NCBI RefSeq assembly: GCF_049446075.1
Contig: NZ_JBMSEB010000001.1
Span: 1,116,001 to 1,180,000, forward strand
Length of the DNA: 64,000 nt
Direction of reading: 5' to 3'
DNA from: Humibacter sp049446075
Lineage (GTDB): Bacteria; Actinomycetota; Actinomycetes; Actinomycetales; Microbacteriaceae
A program made the translations under genes and the position numbers. Of the stretch, positions 1-7,465 are shown one piece after another. A model generated the notes under the pieces. That model was not told the origin of the DNA, ran no database searches, and saw only the letters and a program-made list of their open reading frames with translations. Position 1 is the first letter of the stretch; the number at the start of each line of letters is the position of its first letter.

Positions 1-1
1 C

Positions 2-514
2 ATGCTGCGGCCCACCAGCATGTACTACGTCGGCACCAAGTACGGGGTCGACGGATGCACCTCCCCCGGCGGATGCTCCTCGGCCATCACAGAGCTCGGC
101 AACCCGATCATCTGGTGGGCGGGCGCCGTGGCCGTCGTCTACCTCGCATACCGGCTCATCCGGTTCCGCGACTGGCGGCACGGGCTGATCCTCACCGGGC
201 TCGCGGCCGGATACCTGCCCTGGATGCTCTACGCGGGCCGCACCATCTTCACCTTCTACTCGATCGCCTTCGCGCCATATGTCTACCTGGCGCTCGCCGC
301 CGCGTTCGCCATGATCGTCGGCAGAGCGAAGGATCCCTCGTACCACCGGGTGCGCGGCCTCAGCCTGCTCGCCGTCTTCGTCTTCGTGATCGTCGTGGTC
401 TCGGCGTTCTTCTACCCGCTCTGGTCGGGCATGCAGATTCCGTTCTGGTACTGGCAGGTGCACATGTGGCTACCCAACGTCGTGACCGGGATCGGCACCA
501 TCGGGTGGATCTAG
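2..514 (+). CDS. Protein O-mannosyltransferase, C-terminal part (cut by window edge)
   Basis: C-terminal 170 residues of a polytopic protein O-mannosyltransferase (GT39, polyprenyl-phosphate-mannose--protein mannosyltransferase). The family moves mannose from a lipid carrier to Ser/Thr of proteins being secreted, at the outer face of the membrane. Four hydrophobic spans are visible (about residues 34-53, 60-76, 82-105 and 118-138), followed by the aromatic tail PFWYWQVHMW that is usual at the end of actinobacterial PMTs. The reading frame is open to the left edge, so the catalytic N-terminal half with its Asp-Glu motif lies outside the window. The family call rests on recognition of the C-terminal PMT_4TMC-like region. 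Confidence 0.85.
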   Translation: MLRPTSMYYVGTKYGVDGCTSPGGCSSAITELGNPIIWWAGAVAVVYLAYRLIRFRDWRHGLILTGLAAGYLPWMLYAGRTIFTFYSIAFAPYVYLALAAAFAMIVGRAKDPSYHRVRGLSLLAVFVFVIVVVSAFFYPLWSGMQIPFWYWQVHMWLPNVVTGIGTIGWI

Positions 515-653
515 CGTTCTGGTGAACCCGCCGATCGGCGGGTGCACGGTGACAGACTCGGAGCAGGTGGCGGGTACCCGAGTGCCGCAACGGTGGTCAG
601 GCTTGATGCATCAGCCGCACCACGCTGCTACCCGAAACGATGGAGTTTCCGCC

Positions 654-1628
654 ATGCCTGCACAAACGCTTCCCCGCCCGCCGTTCGATCCGGAGCTGGA
701 GGCCGCGCTCACGACGATCGCCGCGCAGATTCCGCCCACCGTGACAAGCGAGATGCTCACGGCCATGAAGCAGGGGTCGACGGTTGAATGGGGGCTGTCG
801 ATCGACGAGGTCCTGGCCAGCAACGGCCTGAGCCAGCGAGATGTCGTGATCCCGGGGTTCCGCGGCGACGAGATCACCGTATCGATCATCGAACCAGAGG
901 GCAGAACCGGCGTCGGCCCTGGCATCTTCCACATCCACGGCGGCGGGATGGTGATCGGCACCCGCTTCCTCGGGGTCACCGACTACGTCGACGCCATCCT
1001 CCGGCACAACGCCGTCTTGGTGACCGTCGAATACCGGCTGGCTCCCGAGTTCCCCGATCCGTATCCCGTGGAGGACTGCTACGCCGGGCTGGTGTGGACG
1101 GCGGAACACGCATCCGAACTGGGTATCGATCCGGCGAGCCTCCTCATCGCGGGGGCCAGCGCGGGAGGAGGCCTGACGGCCGGCACCGCGCTTCTCGCCA
1201 GAGATCGCGGTGGCCCCGTTCTTCTCGGGCAGATCCTGCAATGCCCGATGCTGGACGACCGCGACCGCACCGTGTCCACCAGGCAGATCGACGGAGTGGG
1301 TGTGTGGGACCGCACCTCGAACATCACCGGGTGGACCGCCCTTCTCGGCGAGCGCAGGAGCACGGACGACGTCTCGATCTACGCCGCGCCGTCGCGCGCC
1401 ATCGATCTTTCCGGGCTTCCGACGACCTACATCGAATGCGGGAGCGCCGAGGTGTTCCGCGACGAGGACGTCGAGTACGCGAACCTGCTCTGGCAGGCGG
1501 GAGTGCAGGCAGAGTTGCACGTCTGGGCCGGGGGCTTCCACGGCTTCGAGATGGTGGAGCACGCCGCAGTGAGCCGTGCCCAACGAGCGGCGCGCGAAAG
1601 CTGGATCGACAGGACTCTGCGCAGCTGA
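654..1628 (+). CDS. Alpha/beta hydrolase, hormone-sensitive-lipase family esterase
   Basis: Serine esterase of 324 residues, cytoplasmic (no signal peptide), expected to hydrolyse short-chain esters or lactones. The oxyanion motif HGGG is at residues 95-98, the nucleophile Ser169 sits in GASAGGG, and His296 lies in GGFHGFE. The acidic triad residue maps to Glu266 in AEVFRDE, where many HSL enzymes have Asp in DPLRDE. The frame stays open upstream to 522, but the ATG at 654 has a GGAG box about eight bases upstream and gives the family's normal length, so it was chosen. It stands alone between the mannosyltransferase and a regulator gene; the true substrate cannot be told from sequence. Confidence 0.85.
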   Translation: MPAQTLPRPPFDPELEAALTTIAAQIPPTVTSEMLTAMKQGSTVEWGLSIDEVLASNGLSQRDVVIPGFRGDEITVSIIEPEGRTGVGPGIFHIHGGGMVIGTRFLGVTDYVDAILRHNAVLVTVEYRLAPEFPDPYPVEDCYAGLVWTAEHASELGIDPASLLIAGASAGGGLTAGTALLARDRGGPVLLGQILQCPMLDDRDRTVSTRQIDGVGVWDRTSNITGWTALLGERRSTDDVSIYAAPSRAIDLSGLPTTYIECGSAEVFRDEDVEYANLLWQAGVQAELHVWAGGFHGFEMVEHAAVSRAQRAARESWIDRTLRS

Positions 1629-1720
1629 ACTCGGGTGGGAGCCGACCTCCTTGGCGGCTGGCAGGCTCCCTCCCGGCCCGCTCGGTTATGGTCGACTACA
1701 CGCGAGCAGTGGAGCCGGGT

Positions 1721-2722
1721 ATGAAAGAACTCGTCGGACGGATCACAGCGCTCGATCCCGAAGCCAGCGAGACACTCAAGGTGGTCTCATACTTCGACAC
1801 GCTGATCGCGAAGGATGTCGGGAGGGAGAGCCTCCTGCGTGGCGCGGCGGCCATGGCCGGGGCGCCCGTCGGATACCGGGATCGCGCACGCACGACCCGC
1901 ATCGCCCCGACCGGACAGCCGCTCGCCGGGCCGCAGACCTCGCTGGGCCAGGCGTCATGGCCGACGACGGCGGTGACATCGGATGCCGTCGTCTGGATCG
2001 AGCGCGAGGGCGCGCCGCACGCAAACGACGCCATGGTGCTCGAACGCGTCTCGATCGCGCTCGCCATTACGGCCGCGAGGCGGGCAAGGGATTCGACCGG
2101 CTCCGTCGAACTCGCATTGAGCGAGCATGCAACCGACGAGGAACGTGGCCTTGCACTCACCCGCCTCCATCTGGATTCGAAGCCCCGGCTACGGGCCGTC
2201 GCGCTCCTGCCTGACGGTCCGGCGCCGCATGGGGCCCCGTCCGCGACCGTCTTCACGTCCCGCGGCCTGGCGCGTGCCGCCGTCATTCCCGAGGGTGCAG
2301 CACCCGTCGTCTCCGGACCAATGGGCATTGGAACCACCGTCGAAAGGCACGCCCTGCCAGAGTCGTGGAGCGCTGCCCTGATCGCACTCCGGCTCACCGA
2401 CGAGGCGAACCAGGTGGTCGACGCAGACGCGCTCGGCGGGCTCCTCATCCTTGCCGAGGGCGCGGACAGGCAGACGTCACTGCACCCGGACGCGATCGTG
2501 CTGAGCGGCCTCGATCAGAGCTCGCTGACGTTGCTGGATGCCATCGCCGGCAGCGACAGCATCAGGTCGGCAGCAGTGCGCCTCGGCAGGCATCACTCCA
2601 CCGTGCAGGAACGGGCATCCGCTCTCGCCGGCGTGCTCGGCTACGACCCGCGAACGCGAGAGGGCCGCATCCGCTACGACATCGCCCGAATCCTTCTGAA
2701 GCTGAGCCGTCCCGGTCTCTGA
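1721..2722 (+). CDS. PucR/CdaR-type helix-turn-helix regulator
   Basis: Putative transcription factor of 333 residues. The last 65 or so residues (LLDAIAGSDSIRSAAVRLGR... to the end) match the C-terminal HTH_30 helix-turn-helix of PucR/CdaR-type regulators: short helices, a conserved HHSTVQER recognition-helix region, and a final R.R..IA..L motif. The N-terminal part resembles the GAF-like sensor region found in actinobacterial members (RESLLRGAAAMAGAPVGY). ATG at 1721 has GGAG six bases upstream; an in-frame ATG at 1688 is an alternative. The open frame continues upstream over the esterase but that is a shadow. It may regulate the esterase or the downstream peptidase, but no operator was recognised. 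Confidence 0.7.
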   Translation: MKELVGRITALDPEASETLKVVSYFDTLIAKDVGRESLLRGAAAMAGAPVGYRDRARTTRIAPTGQPLAGPQTSLGQASWPTTAVTSDAVVWIEREGAPHANDAMVLERVSIALAITAARRARDSTGSVELALSEHATDEERGLALTRLHLDSKPRLRAVALLPDGPAPHGAPSATVFTSRGLARAAVIPEGAAPVVSGPMGIGTTVERHALPESWSAALIALRLTDEANQVVDADALGGLLILAEGADRQTSLHPDAIVLSGLDQSSLTLLDAIAGSDSIRSAAVRLGRHHSTVQERASALAGVLGYDPRTREGRIRYDIARILLKLSRPGL

Positions 2723-2797
2723 GACGATCCACGTCATCGTCGATTCATCGGCGCAAGCCGTATCCGGATGTCACCCGCGGGTGGTAATCCGGAGGAT

Positions 2798-4366
2798 ATG
2801 AGCGAACAACCGAACTCCTCCCACGAACTCCCGGGCAGCGACCGCGCACCCCTGAACGCGGCCGGCACGAGCGGCCCGATCCCCGATGACGAGCAGATCG
2901 AAGCGACGCTCATACTGCGACGCAGGCAGCCGGTCCCCGATGAGGTGCTGCTCAACCCGATCCCGCGCAACGAGTTCGTGGAGCGGTACGGTGCAGACCC
3001 TGCGGACATCGACGCCGTCGTGGCCGAAGCGAAGGCCGCAGGCGCCGAGGTGACGGGTGTCGACGCCGGTGAGCGGCGCGTGCGCATCAGGGCGAAGGCC
3101 AGCGTCGTACGGGAGCTGTTCGGCACGACCCTGGAGATCTCGACGCACGAGCCACGCGAGGGCGAGACGGTGAGATTCCGCCAGCGCACGGGTCCGCTCA
3201 CGCTCCCGGAGCCCATGCACGACCGCGTCGTTGCCGTGCTGGGCCTCGACGACCGGCCCCAGGCCACGGCGCATTTCGTCTCCGTACCCGCAACCGCGGC
3301 GGCCGTCAGCTACTCCCCCGACGAACTGGGCACGGTCTACCGGTTTCCGGAGGGCACGGACGGCTCCGGCCGAACCGTTGCGATCGTCGAACTCGGCGGC
3401 GGCTTCGACCAGGCCGACCTCGACGCGTACTTCTCCGAACTCGGGCTGCCGACGCCGAAGGTGACAGCCGTCGGAGTCGACGGGGCGTCCAATCAGCCGG
3501 GCGGCGACCCGAACGGCGCGGACGGCGAGGTGCTGCTCGACATCGAAGTGATCGGCGCGCTGGCACCGAAGGCGAACATCCTGGTGTACTTCGCACCCAA
3601 CACCGACGCCGGCTTCGTGGATGCCGTGACGCGCGCCGCGCACGCGGAGCCCACGCCCGATGCCATCAGCATCAGCTGGGGCGAGAGCGAAGACGCGTGG
3701 ACCACCCAGGCCCGTTCGGCGTTCGACGACGCACTCGTCGACGCCGCGGCTCTCGGTGTCACCGTGACCGCCGCCGCAGGCGACGACGGCAGCGCCGACC
3801 GCGTGAACGACGGCAAGGCTCACGTCGATTTCCCGGCGTCGAGTCCGCACATCCTGGCCTGCGGGGGAACCAGCCTCAATGCCGATCCGACGACCGGCAA
3901 GGTGACGTCGGAAGTCGTGTGGAACGACGGGGCTGGCAGGGGCGCGACAGGGGGCGGCGTCAGCGACGCGTTCGGCGAGCCGTCCTGGCAGGCGAACGTG
4001 GGCGTGCCGAAGTCGTCGAGCGGCCGCACAGGGCGCGGCGTGCCAGACGTCGCAGGCAACGCGGACCCTCAGACCGGCTACAAGGTGCGCGTCGACGGCA
4101 CAGACACGGTCATCGGCGGCACGAGCGCCGTCGCACCGCTCTGGGCCGCGCTCACCACCAGGCTCGTTCAGGCGAAGGGCGCTCGCCTCGGCCTCCTTCC
4201 GCTCCGGATCTACCAGCAGGCGACGTCGGGGTCGACGGCACCCGGGTTCCGCGACGTCGTCACAGGCAACAACGGCGCATACTCGGCACGGCCCGGCTGG
4301 GACGCCTGCACGGGCCTCGGCGTACCCGACGGCGCGGCGCTGCTCAAGGCGCTCGAGGCATCCTGA
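2798..4366 (+). CDS. S53 family serine-carboxyl peptidase (kumamolisin-like)
   Basis: Sedolisin-family endopeptidase of 522 residues with a Pro-kumamolisin activation domain (about residues 30-165) ahead of the subtilisin-fold catalytic domain. The S53 signature residues are present: Glu244 and Asp248 in GEVLLDIE, the oxyanion Asp329 in AAGDDGSAD, and the nucleophile Ser443 in GGTSAVAPLWA. The C-terminal FRDVVTG...PGWDACTG stretch is the calcium-binding region. Family members work at acidic pH and cleave their own propeptide. No signal peptide or Tat motif is visible at either possible start, unlike most secreted relatives. The ATG at 2798 follows GGAGG with only two bases spacing; the in-frame ATG at 2768 has no clear ribosome-binding site. 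Confidence 0.88.
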   Translation: MSEQPNSSHELPGSDRAPLNAAGTSGPIPDDEQIEATLILRRRQPVPDEVLLNPIPRNEFVERYGADPADIDAVVAEAKAAGAEVTGVDAGERRVRIRAKASVVRELFGTTLEISTHEPREGETVRFRQRTGPLTLPEPMHDRVVAVLGLDDRPQATAHFVSVPATAAAVSYSPDELGTVYRFPEGTDGSGRTVAIVELGGGFDQADLDAYFSELGLPTPKVTAVGVDGASNQPGGDPNGADGEVLLDIEVIGALAPKANILVYFAPNTDAGFVDAVTRAAHAEPTPDAISISWGESEDAWTTQARSAFDDALVDAAALGVTVTAAAGDDGSADRVNDGKAHVDFPASSPHILACGGTSLNADPTTGKVTSEVVWNDGAGRGATGGGVSDAFGEPSWQANVGVPKSSSGRTGRGVPDVAGNADPQTGYKVRVDGTDTVIGGTSAVAPLWAALTTRLVQAKGARLGLLPLRIYQQATSGSTAPGFRDVVTGNNGAYSARPGWDACTGLGVPDGAALLKALEAS

Positions 4367-4421
4367 GCACTCGTTGACGCCGTGTTACGACGCCGGCCGA
4401 TGACCGGATGCGCCGCTCGGC

Positions 4422-4433
4422 TACGGTAGCCGG
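4422..4433 (+). promoter_or_regulatory. Probable leaderless promoter -10 (TACGGT) for metY
   Basis: TACGGT ends six bases before the GTG start of metY, and no Shine-Dalgarno sequence is present. This is the spacing of an actinobacterial leaderless transcript. No convincing -35 box was seen. Confidence 0.4.
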
Positions 4434-5726
4434 GTGGCAGACCGCGAATTCGGCTTTCGCACGCGTGCGATCCATGCCGGCAACATCCCCGATCAGGTGA
4501 CCGGAGCGCGTGCGCTCCCCATCTACCAGTCAAGTGCCTTCGTGTTCGACGACACGGCGGATGCCGCCGCGCGCTTTGCACTGCAGAAGTACGGCAACAT
4601 CTACTCCAGGTTGGCGAACCCCACGGTCGCCAGCTTCGAGGAGCGCGTGGCCAGCCTGGAGGGCGGGCTCGGTGCGGTTGCGACCGCGTCGGGGCTCTCG
4701 GCCCAGTACGTGACGTTCGCGTCGCTCGCCGGCGCGGGCGACCACATCGTCGCCTCCGCGAACCTGTACGGCGGCTCGATCACGCAGCTGGACGTGACGC
4801 TGCGGCGATTCGGCGTGGAGACCACGTTCGTTCAGAGCTCCGACCCCGCAGACTACGCGGCGGCCATCACGGACAAGACGAAGCTGGTGTTCGCCGAGAC
4901 GATCGCAAACCCTTCTGGCGAGATCGCCGACATCCAGGGGCTCGCGGACGTCGCCCACGCCGCGGGTCTGCCGCTCATCATCGACTCCACGATCGCCACG
5001 CCCTACCTCAACCGCCCGATCGAGTGGGGTGCCGATGTGGTCGTGCACTCGGCGACCAAGTTTCTCGGCGGCCACGGCACCACTCTCGGCGGTGTCGTCG
5101 TCGAGTCCGGCCGATTCGAGTGGCACAGCGAGAAGTTCCCGCTGTTCGGCCAGCCCGTTCCGTCATACGGCGGCCTGCAGTGGTCGGGGAACTTCGGCGA
5201 GTACGCCTTCCTCACCAGGCTGCGCGCCGAGCAGCTGCGCGACATCGGCCCGGTGCTCGCACCGCACTCGGCCTTCCTGCTGGCGCAGGGCGTGGAAACC
5301 CTCCCGTTCCGCATGCAGGCGCACGTCGACAACGCCCGGAAGGTGGCGGAGTGGCTCGAGGCCGACCCGCGCATCGAGGCCGTGCGCTGGGCGGGTCTTG
5401 CGTCGCATCCGCACCACGAACGGGCACTCAAGTACCTGCCGAAGGGGCCCAGCTCGGTCTTCACGTTCGAGGTGAAGGGCGGTCGGCCGGTCGGCCGGAA
5501 GCTCATCGAGTCGGTGAACCTGGCCAGCCACCTCGCCAACATCGGCGATGCGAAGACGCTCATCATCCACCCGGCGTCCACCACGCACGCCCAGCTCACG
5601 GAGCAGCAGCTTCTCGACGCCGGCGTTCTGCCGGGCTCGGTGCGCCTTTCGGTCGGCATCGAAGACCCGGAGGACATCATCTACGATCTCGACCAGGCGC
5701 TCGACGCGGCGACCAAGGAGGACTGA
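4434..5726 (+). CDS. metY: O-acetylhomoserine sulfhydrylase (aminocarboxypropyltransferase)
   Basis: PLP enzyme of 430 residues from the Cys/Met-metabolism family. It makes homocysteine (and possibly cysteine) from O-acetylhomoserine and sulfide in the direct sulfhydrylation route to methionine. The PLP lysine is Lys209 in HSATKFLGGHGT; the N-terminal TRAIHAGNIPD and PIYQSSAFVF segments and the C-terminal ASTTHAQLTEQQL and RLSVGIEDPEDI motifs are typical of MetY rather than of the shorter MetB/MetC proteins. Start is GTG at 4434. The stop codon overlaps the next ATG by one base, so the CoA-binding protein gene is translationally coupled, an arrangement common in Actinobacteria. No SAM riboswitch fits in the 67-base upstream gap. 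Confidence 0.93.
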   Translation: MADREFGFRTRAIHAGNIPDQVTGARALPIYQSSAFVFDDTADAAARFALQKYGNIYSRLANPTVASFEERVASLEGGLGAVATASGLSAQYVTFASLAGAGDHIVASANLYGGSITQLDVTLRRFGVETTFVQSSDPADYAAAITDKTKLVFAETIANPSGEIADIQGLADVAHAAGLPLIIDSTIATPYLNRPIEWGADVVVHSATKFLGGHGTTLGGVVVESGRFEWHSEKFPLFGQPVPSYGGLQWSGNFGEYAFLTRLRAEQLRDIGPVLAPHSAFLLAQGVETLPFRMQAHVDNARKVAEWLEADPRIEAVRWAGLASHPHHERALKYLPKGPSSVFTFEVKGGRPVGRKLIESVNLASHLANIGDAKTLIIHPASTTHAQLTEQQLLDAGVLPGSVRLSVGIEDPEDIIYDLDQALDAATKED

Positions 5727-6316
5727 TGACCACGGTGACGGATGCCCCGGCGCACGACGAGACGCTCGTGCAGCTCGCCAACGGGCTGAGCTGTGAACTG
5801 CCCGCCGATTCCCCGCTCGCGAAGCTGCTGAGGTCGCAGCGCACGTGGGTCGGCCCGGATGCCAAGCAGCGTCTGAAGCTGCTGCGCAACGCGAAATCCG
5901 TCGCGATCGTGGGGGCGTCCCCCAACCCGGCGCGCTCCAGCTACTTCGTGGGCACGTACCTGCAGCAGTCCAGCGACTACCGGGTGTACTTCGTCAACCC
6001 GAACGCGGACACCATCCTCGGTCAGCCTGCATACAAGTCGCTCGCCGACCTGCCTGAGGTGCCCGACATCGTCGACGTATTCCGGCGTGGCAGCGACATC
6101 CCCCAGGTGATCGACGAGGTCGTCGCCATCGGTGCACCGACCATCTGGGTGCAGCTCGGCATCTGGAACCAGGATGCCGCCTACTACGGCGAGGAGAAGG
6201 GCCTCAACGTCGTGATGGACCGCTGCATCAAGATCGAGCACGCCCGCTTCCACGGCGGGCTGCACCTGCTCGGCTTCGACACCGGCGTCATCTCCGCGCG
6301 CAAAACCGTGCGCTGA
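5726..6316 (+). CDS. CoA-binding domain protein coupled to MetY
   Basis: Small Rossmann-fold protein of 196 residues with a CoA_binding_2 domain (about residues 45-175): KSVAIVGASPNPARSSY near the start is the glycine-rich nucleotide loop, and VPDIVDVFRR and TIWVQLGIWNQDAA are typical family segments. The start ATG overlaps the metY stop as TGATG, with AAGGAG just upstream inside metY. Genes of this family often sit beside or are fused to O-acetylhomoserine sulfhydrylase, which suggests a role in sulfur amino acid synthesis or in sensing acyl-CoA or persulfide, but no reaction has been assigned. The conserved Cys in MDRCIKIEHAR could be functional. Confidence 0.88.
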   Translation: MTTVTDAPAHDETLVQLANGLSCELPADSPLAKLLRSQRTWVGPDAKQRLKLLRNAKSVAIVGASPNPARSSYFVGTYLQQSSDYRVYFVNPNADTILGQPAYKSLADLPEVPDIVDVFRRGSDIPQVIDEVVAIGAPTIWVQLGIWNQDAAYYGEEKGLNVVMDRCIKIEHARFHGGLHLLGFDTGVISARKTVR

Positions 6317-6327
6317 GGCCCGCAGCC

Positions 6328-6365
6328 GGTGGAGTAGCGGCGCCGAGGCCGAAGGCATCGAAACC
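6328..6365. repeat. Dispersed palindromic repeat copy (GGTGGAGTAG...ATCGAAACC)
   Basis: 38-bp sequence beginning GGTGGAGTAGCGG and ending GGCATCGAAACC, lying between the convergent stops of the CoA-binding gene and the next minus-strand gene. It shares both ends with the copies at 42695-42729 and 48807-48845. An internal GC-rich segment could fold, so it may serve as a bidirectional terminator. Confidence 0.6.
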
Positions 6366-6370
6366 GGGCG

Positions 6371-6751
6371 TCAGCCCCACGGCAACGCGACGGGCGCGGC
6401 AGGGTCGACCGTGCGCAGCTCGGGCGGCATCGGGAACGGCAGCGTGTATTCCACCAGCGGTATGTTGATGGCTCCCCAGTCGTCGCGCTTCACTCGGATC
6501 TCATCGGTCGACACCTCGGTGATCCGCACGCGTAGCCAGCGACCGTCGGGCAGCAGCATCTCGTAGGGGTCGGCCAGGTAGCCGATGCCGATGCCCTCCA
6601 GCGTTTCCTCCGCGGTCAGCCAGTCGACGGAGCCCGTGCGCTCCCTGCCAAGAAGGTCGACGGCGACGAAGTCGTCGCCTTCCGGGCGGATCCATCCCAC
6701 AAGCTCACGATCGTGACGGCGGTGTTCTATCCAGTCGCTGGGAACGGGCAT
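6371..6751 (-). CDS. Conserved hypothetical protein
   Basis: 126-residue soluble protein of unknown function, no signal peptide or membrane span. It begins MPVPSDWIEHRRHDREL and is rich in beta-strand-like segments (LVGWIRPEGDDFVAVDLLGR, then LRVRITEVSTDEIRVKRDDW), suggesting a small all-beta fold. It ends with the Pro-rich tail VALPWG. Codon use matches the neighbours, which supports it as a real gene. Upstream is a 34-base gap to the methyltransferase gene on the same strand, so the two may be cotranscribed. No recognised family. Confidence 0.7.
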   Translation of the reverse strand: MPVPSDWIEHRRHDRELVGWIRPEGDDFVAVDLLGRERTGSVDWLTAEETLEGIGIGYLADPYEMLLPDGRWLRVRITEVSTDEIRVKRDDWGAINIPLVEYTLPFPMPPELRTVDPAAPVALPWG

Positions 6752-6785
6752 TCCTCGAACCTAGCGGCTGCGAGCTCGAGGCCGC

Positions 6786-7448
6786 TCACGGGTGGCTGGC
6801 GATGATATGGAAGACGTGCCAGTGCTTCGGACCGGCGAACGACGTGCCGTCCTTGTCCTCCTCCTCGAGCCGCAGAACCGCGAGACCGGCGAGCAGGCGG
6901 TCGACGTCGGCGCGGTCGTGCGTGTTCACCTCTGGCGAGGCCGCGAAGTCGTCGTGCGGGCCGAACAGCTGTCCGGCGAAGAGGCCGCCGGGAGCCATGG
7001 AGCGGCGGATGGCCGCCCACAGGCGCTCGAACACGTCGCCCGAGCAGAACGGGAGCGCGAATCCGGCATAGACGAGGTCGGCGGCGGACAGACCCGCGTT
7101 CGCCTCGGATGCCAGCTCTTCGAAGCTCGCGCGTCTCACCGTGAGCCGCTCTCGCTCGGTCTGCGGCACGCCGGCTGTCACGCGCTCGACGACGCGCGGG
7201 TCGGTGTCGATGGCGAGCACGCGCCATCCGGCCGCCAGGAGCGCGCGCGACTCCACGCCGTCGCCGCATCCAAGGTCGATGGCCGTGCCGGGAACGTCAC
7301 CACGCCTGTCCTGCCATTCCTCCATGGCAGCGGCGAAGGTGGGTCGGACGAGCCGGCCCGCCTGGTGGGCATAGAAGTCGGACCAGTCCATCAGCACATC
7401 ATGGCGCGCGACAGGCGAGGCGGGAACGGGCATCCGTTGTAACAGCAT
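6786..7448 (-). CDS. Class I SAM-dependent methyltransferase
   Basis: Rossmann-fold methyltransferase of up to 220 residues. Motif I is AIDLGCGDGVESRALLAAGW, motif II acidic residue lies in VLAIDTDPRVV, and motif IV is ADLVYAGFALPFC. The overall pattern (followed by MAPGGLFAGQLFGP) resembles tellurite-resistance/TehB-like and generic Methyltransf_25 proteins that act on small molecules, but no substrate can be assigned. Possible starts are ATG at 7448, 7433 or 7391 (MDWSDFYAHQAG); none has a strong ribosome-binding site and the domain itself starts near 7391. The gene starts 17 bases after the recQ stop, so it is probably in the recQ transcript. Confidence 0.85.
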   Translation of the reverse strand: MLLQRMPVPASPVARHDVLMDWSDFYAHQAGRLVRPTFAAAMEEWQDRRGDVPGTAIDLGCGDGVESRALLAAGWRVLAIDTDPRVVERVTAGVPQTERERLTVRRASFEELASEANAGLSAADLVYAGFALPFCSGDVFERLWAAIRRSMAPGGLFAGQLFGPHDDFAASPEVNTHDRADVDRLLAGLAVLRLEEEDKDGTSFAGPKHWHVFHIIASHP

Positions 7449-7465
7449 GCGCCGAGCTCGAACGG

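Noticed and set aside
788..1720. N-terminal extension of the PucR/CdaR-type regulator frame over the esterase gene
   Set aside because: The segment is Arg-rich shadow sequence of the esterase, and a ribosome-binding site precedes the ATG at 1721.
4367..4433. SAM-type riboswitch or T-box upstream of metY
   Set aside because: The gap is 67 bases and the message appears leaderless, so there is no room for a riboswitch.
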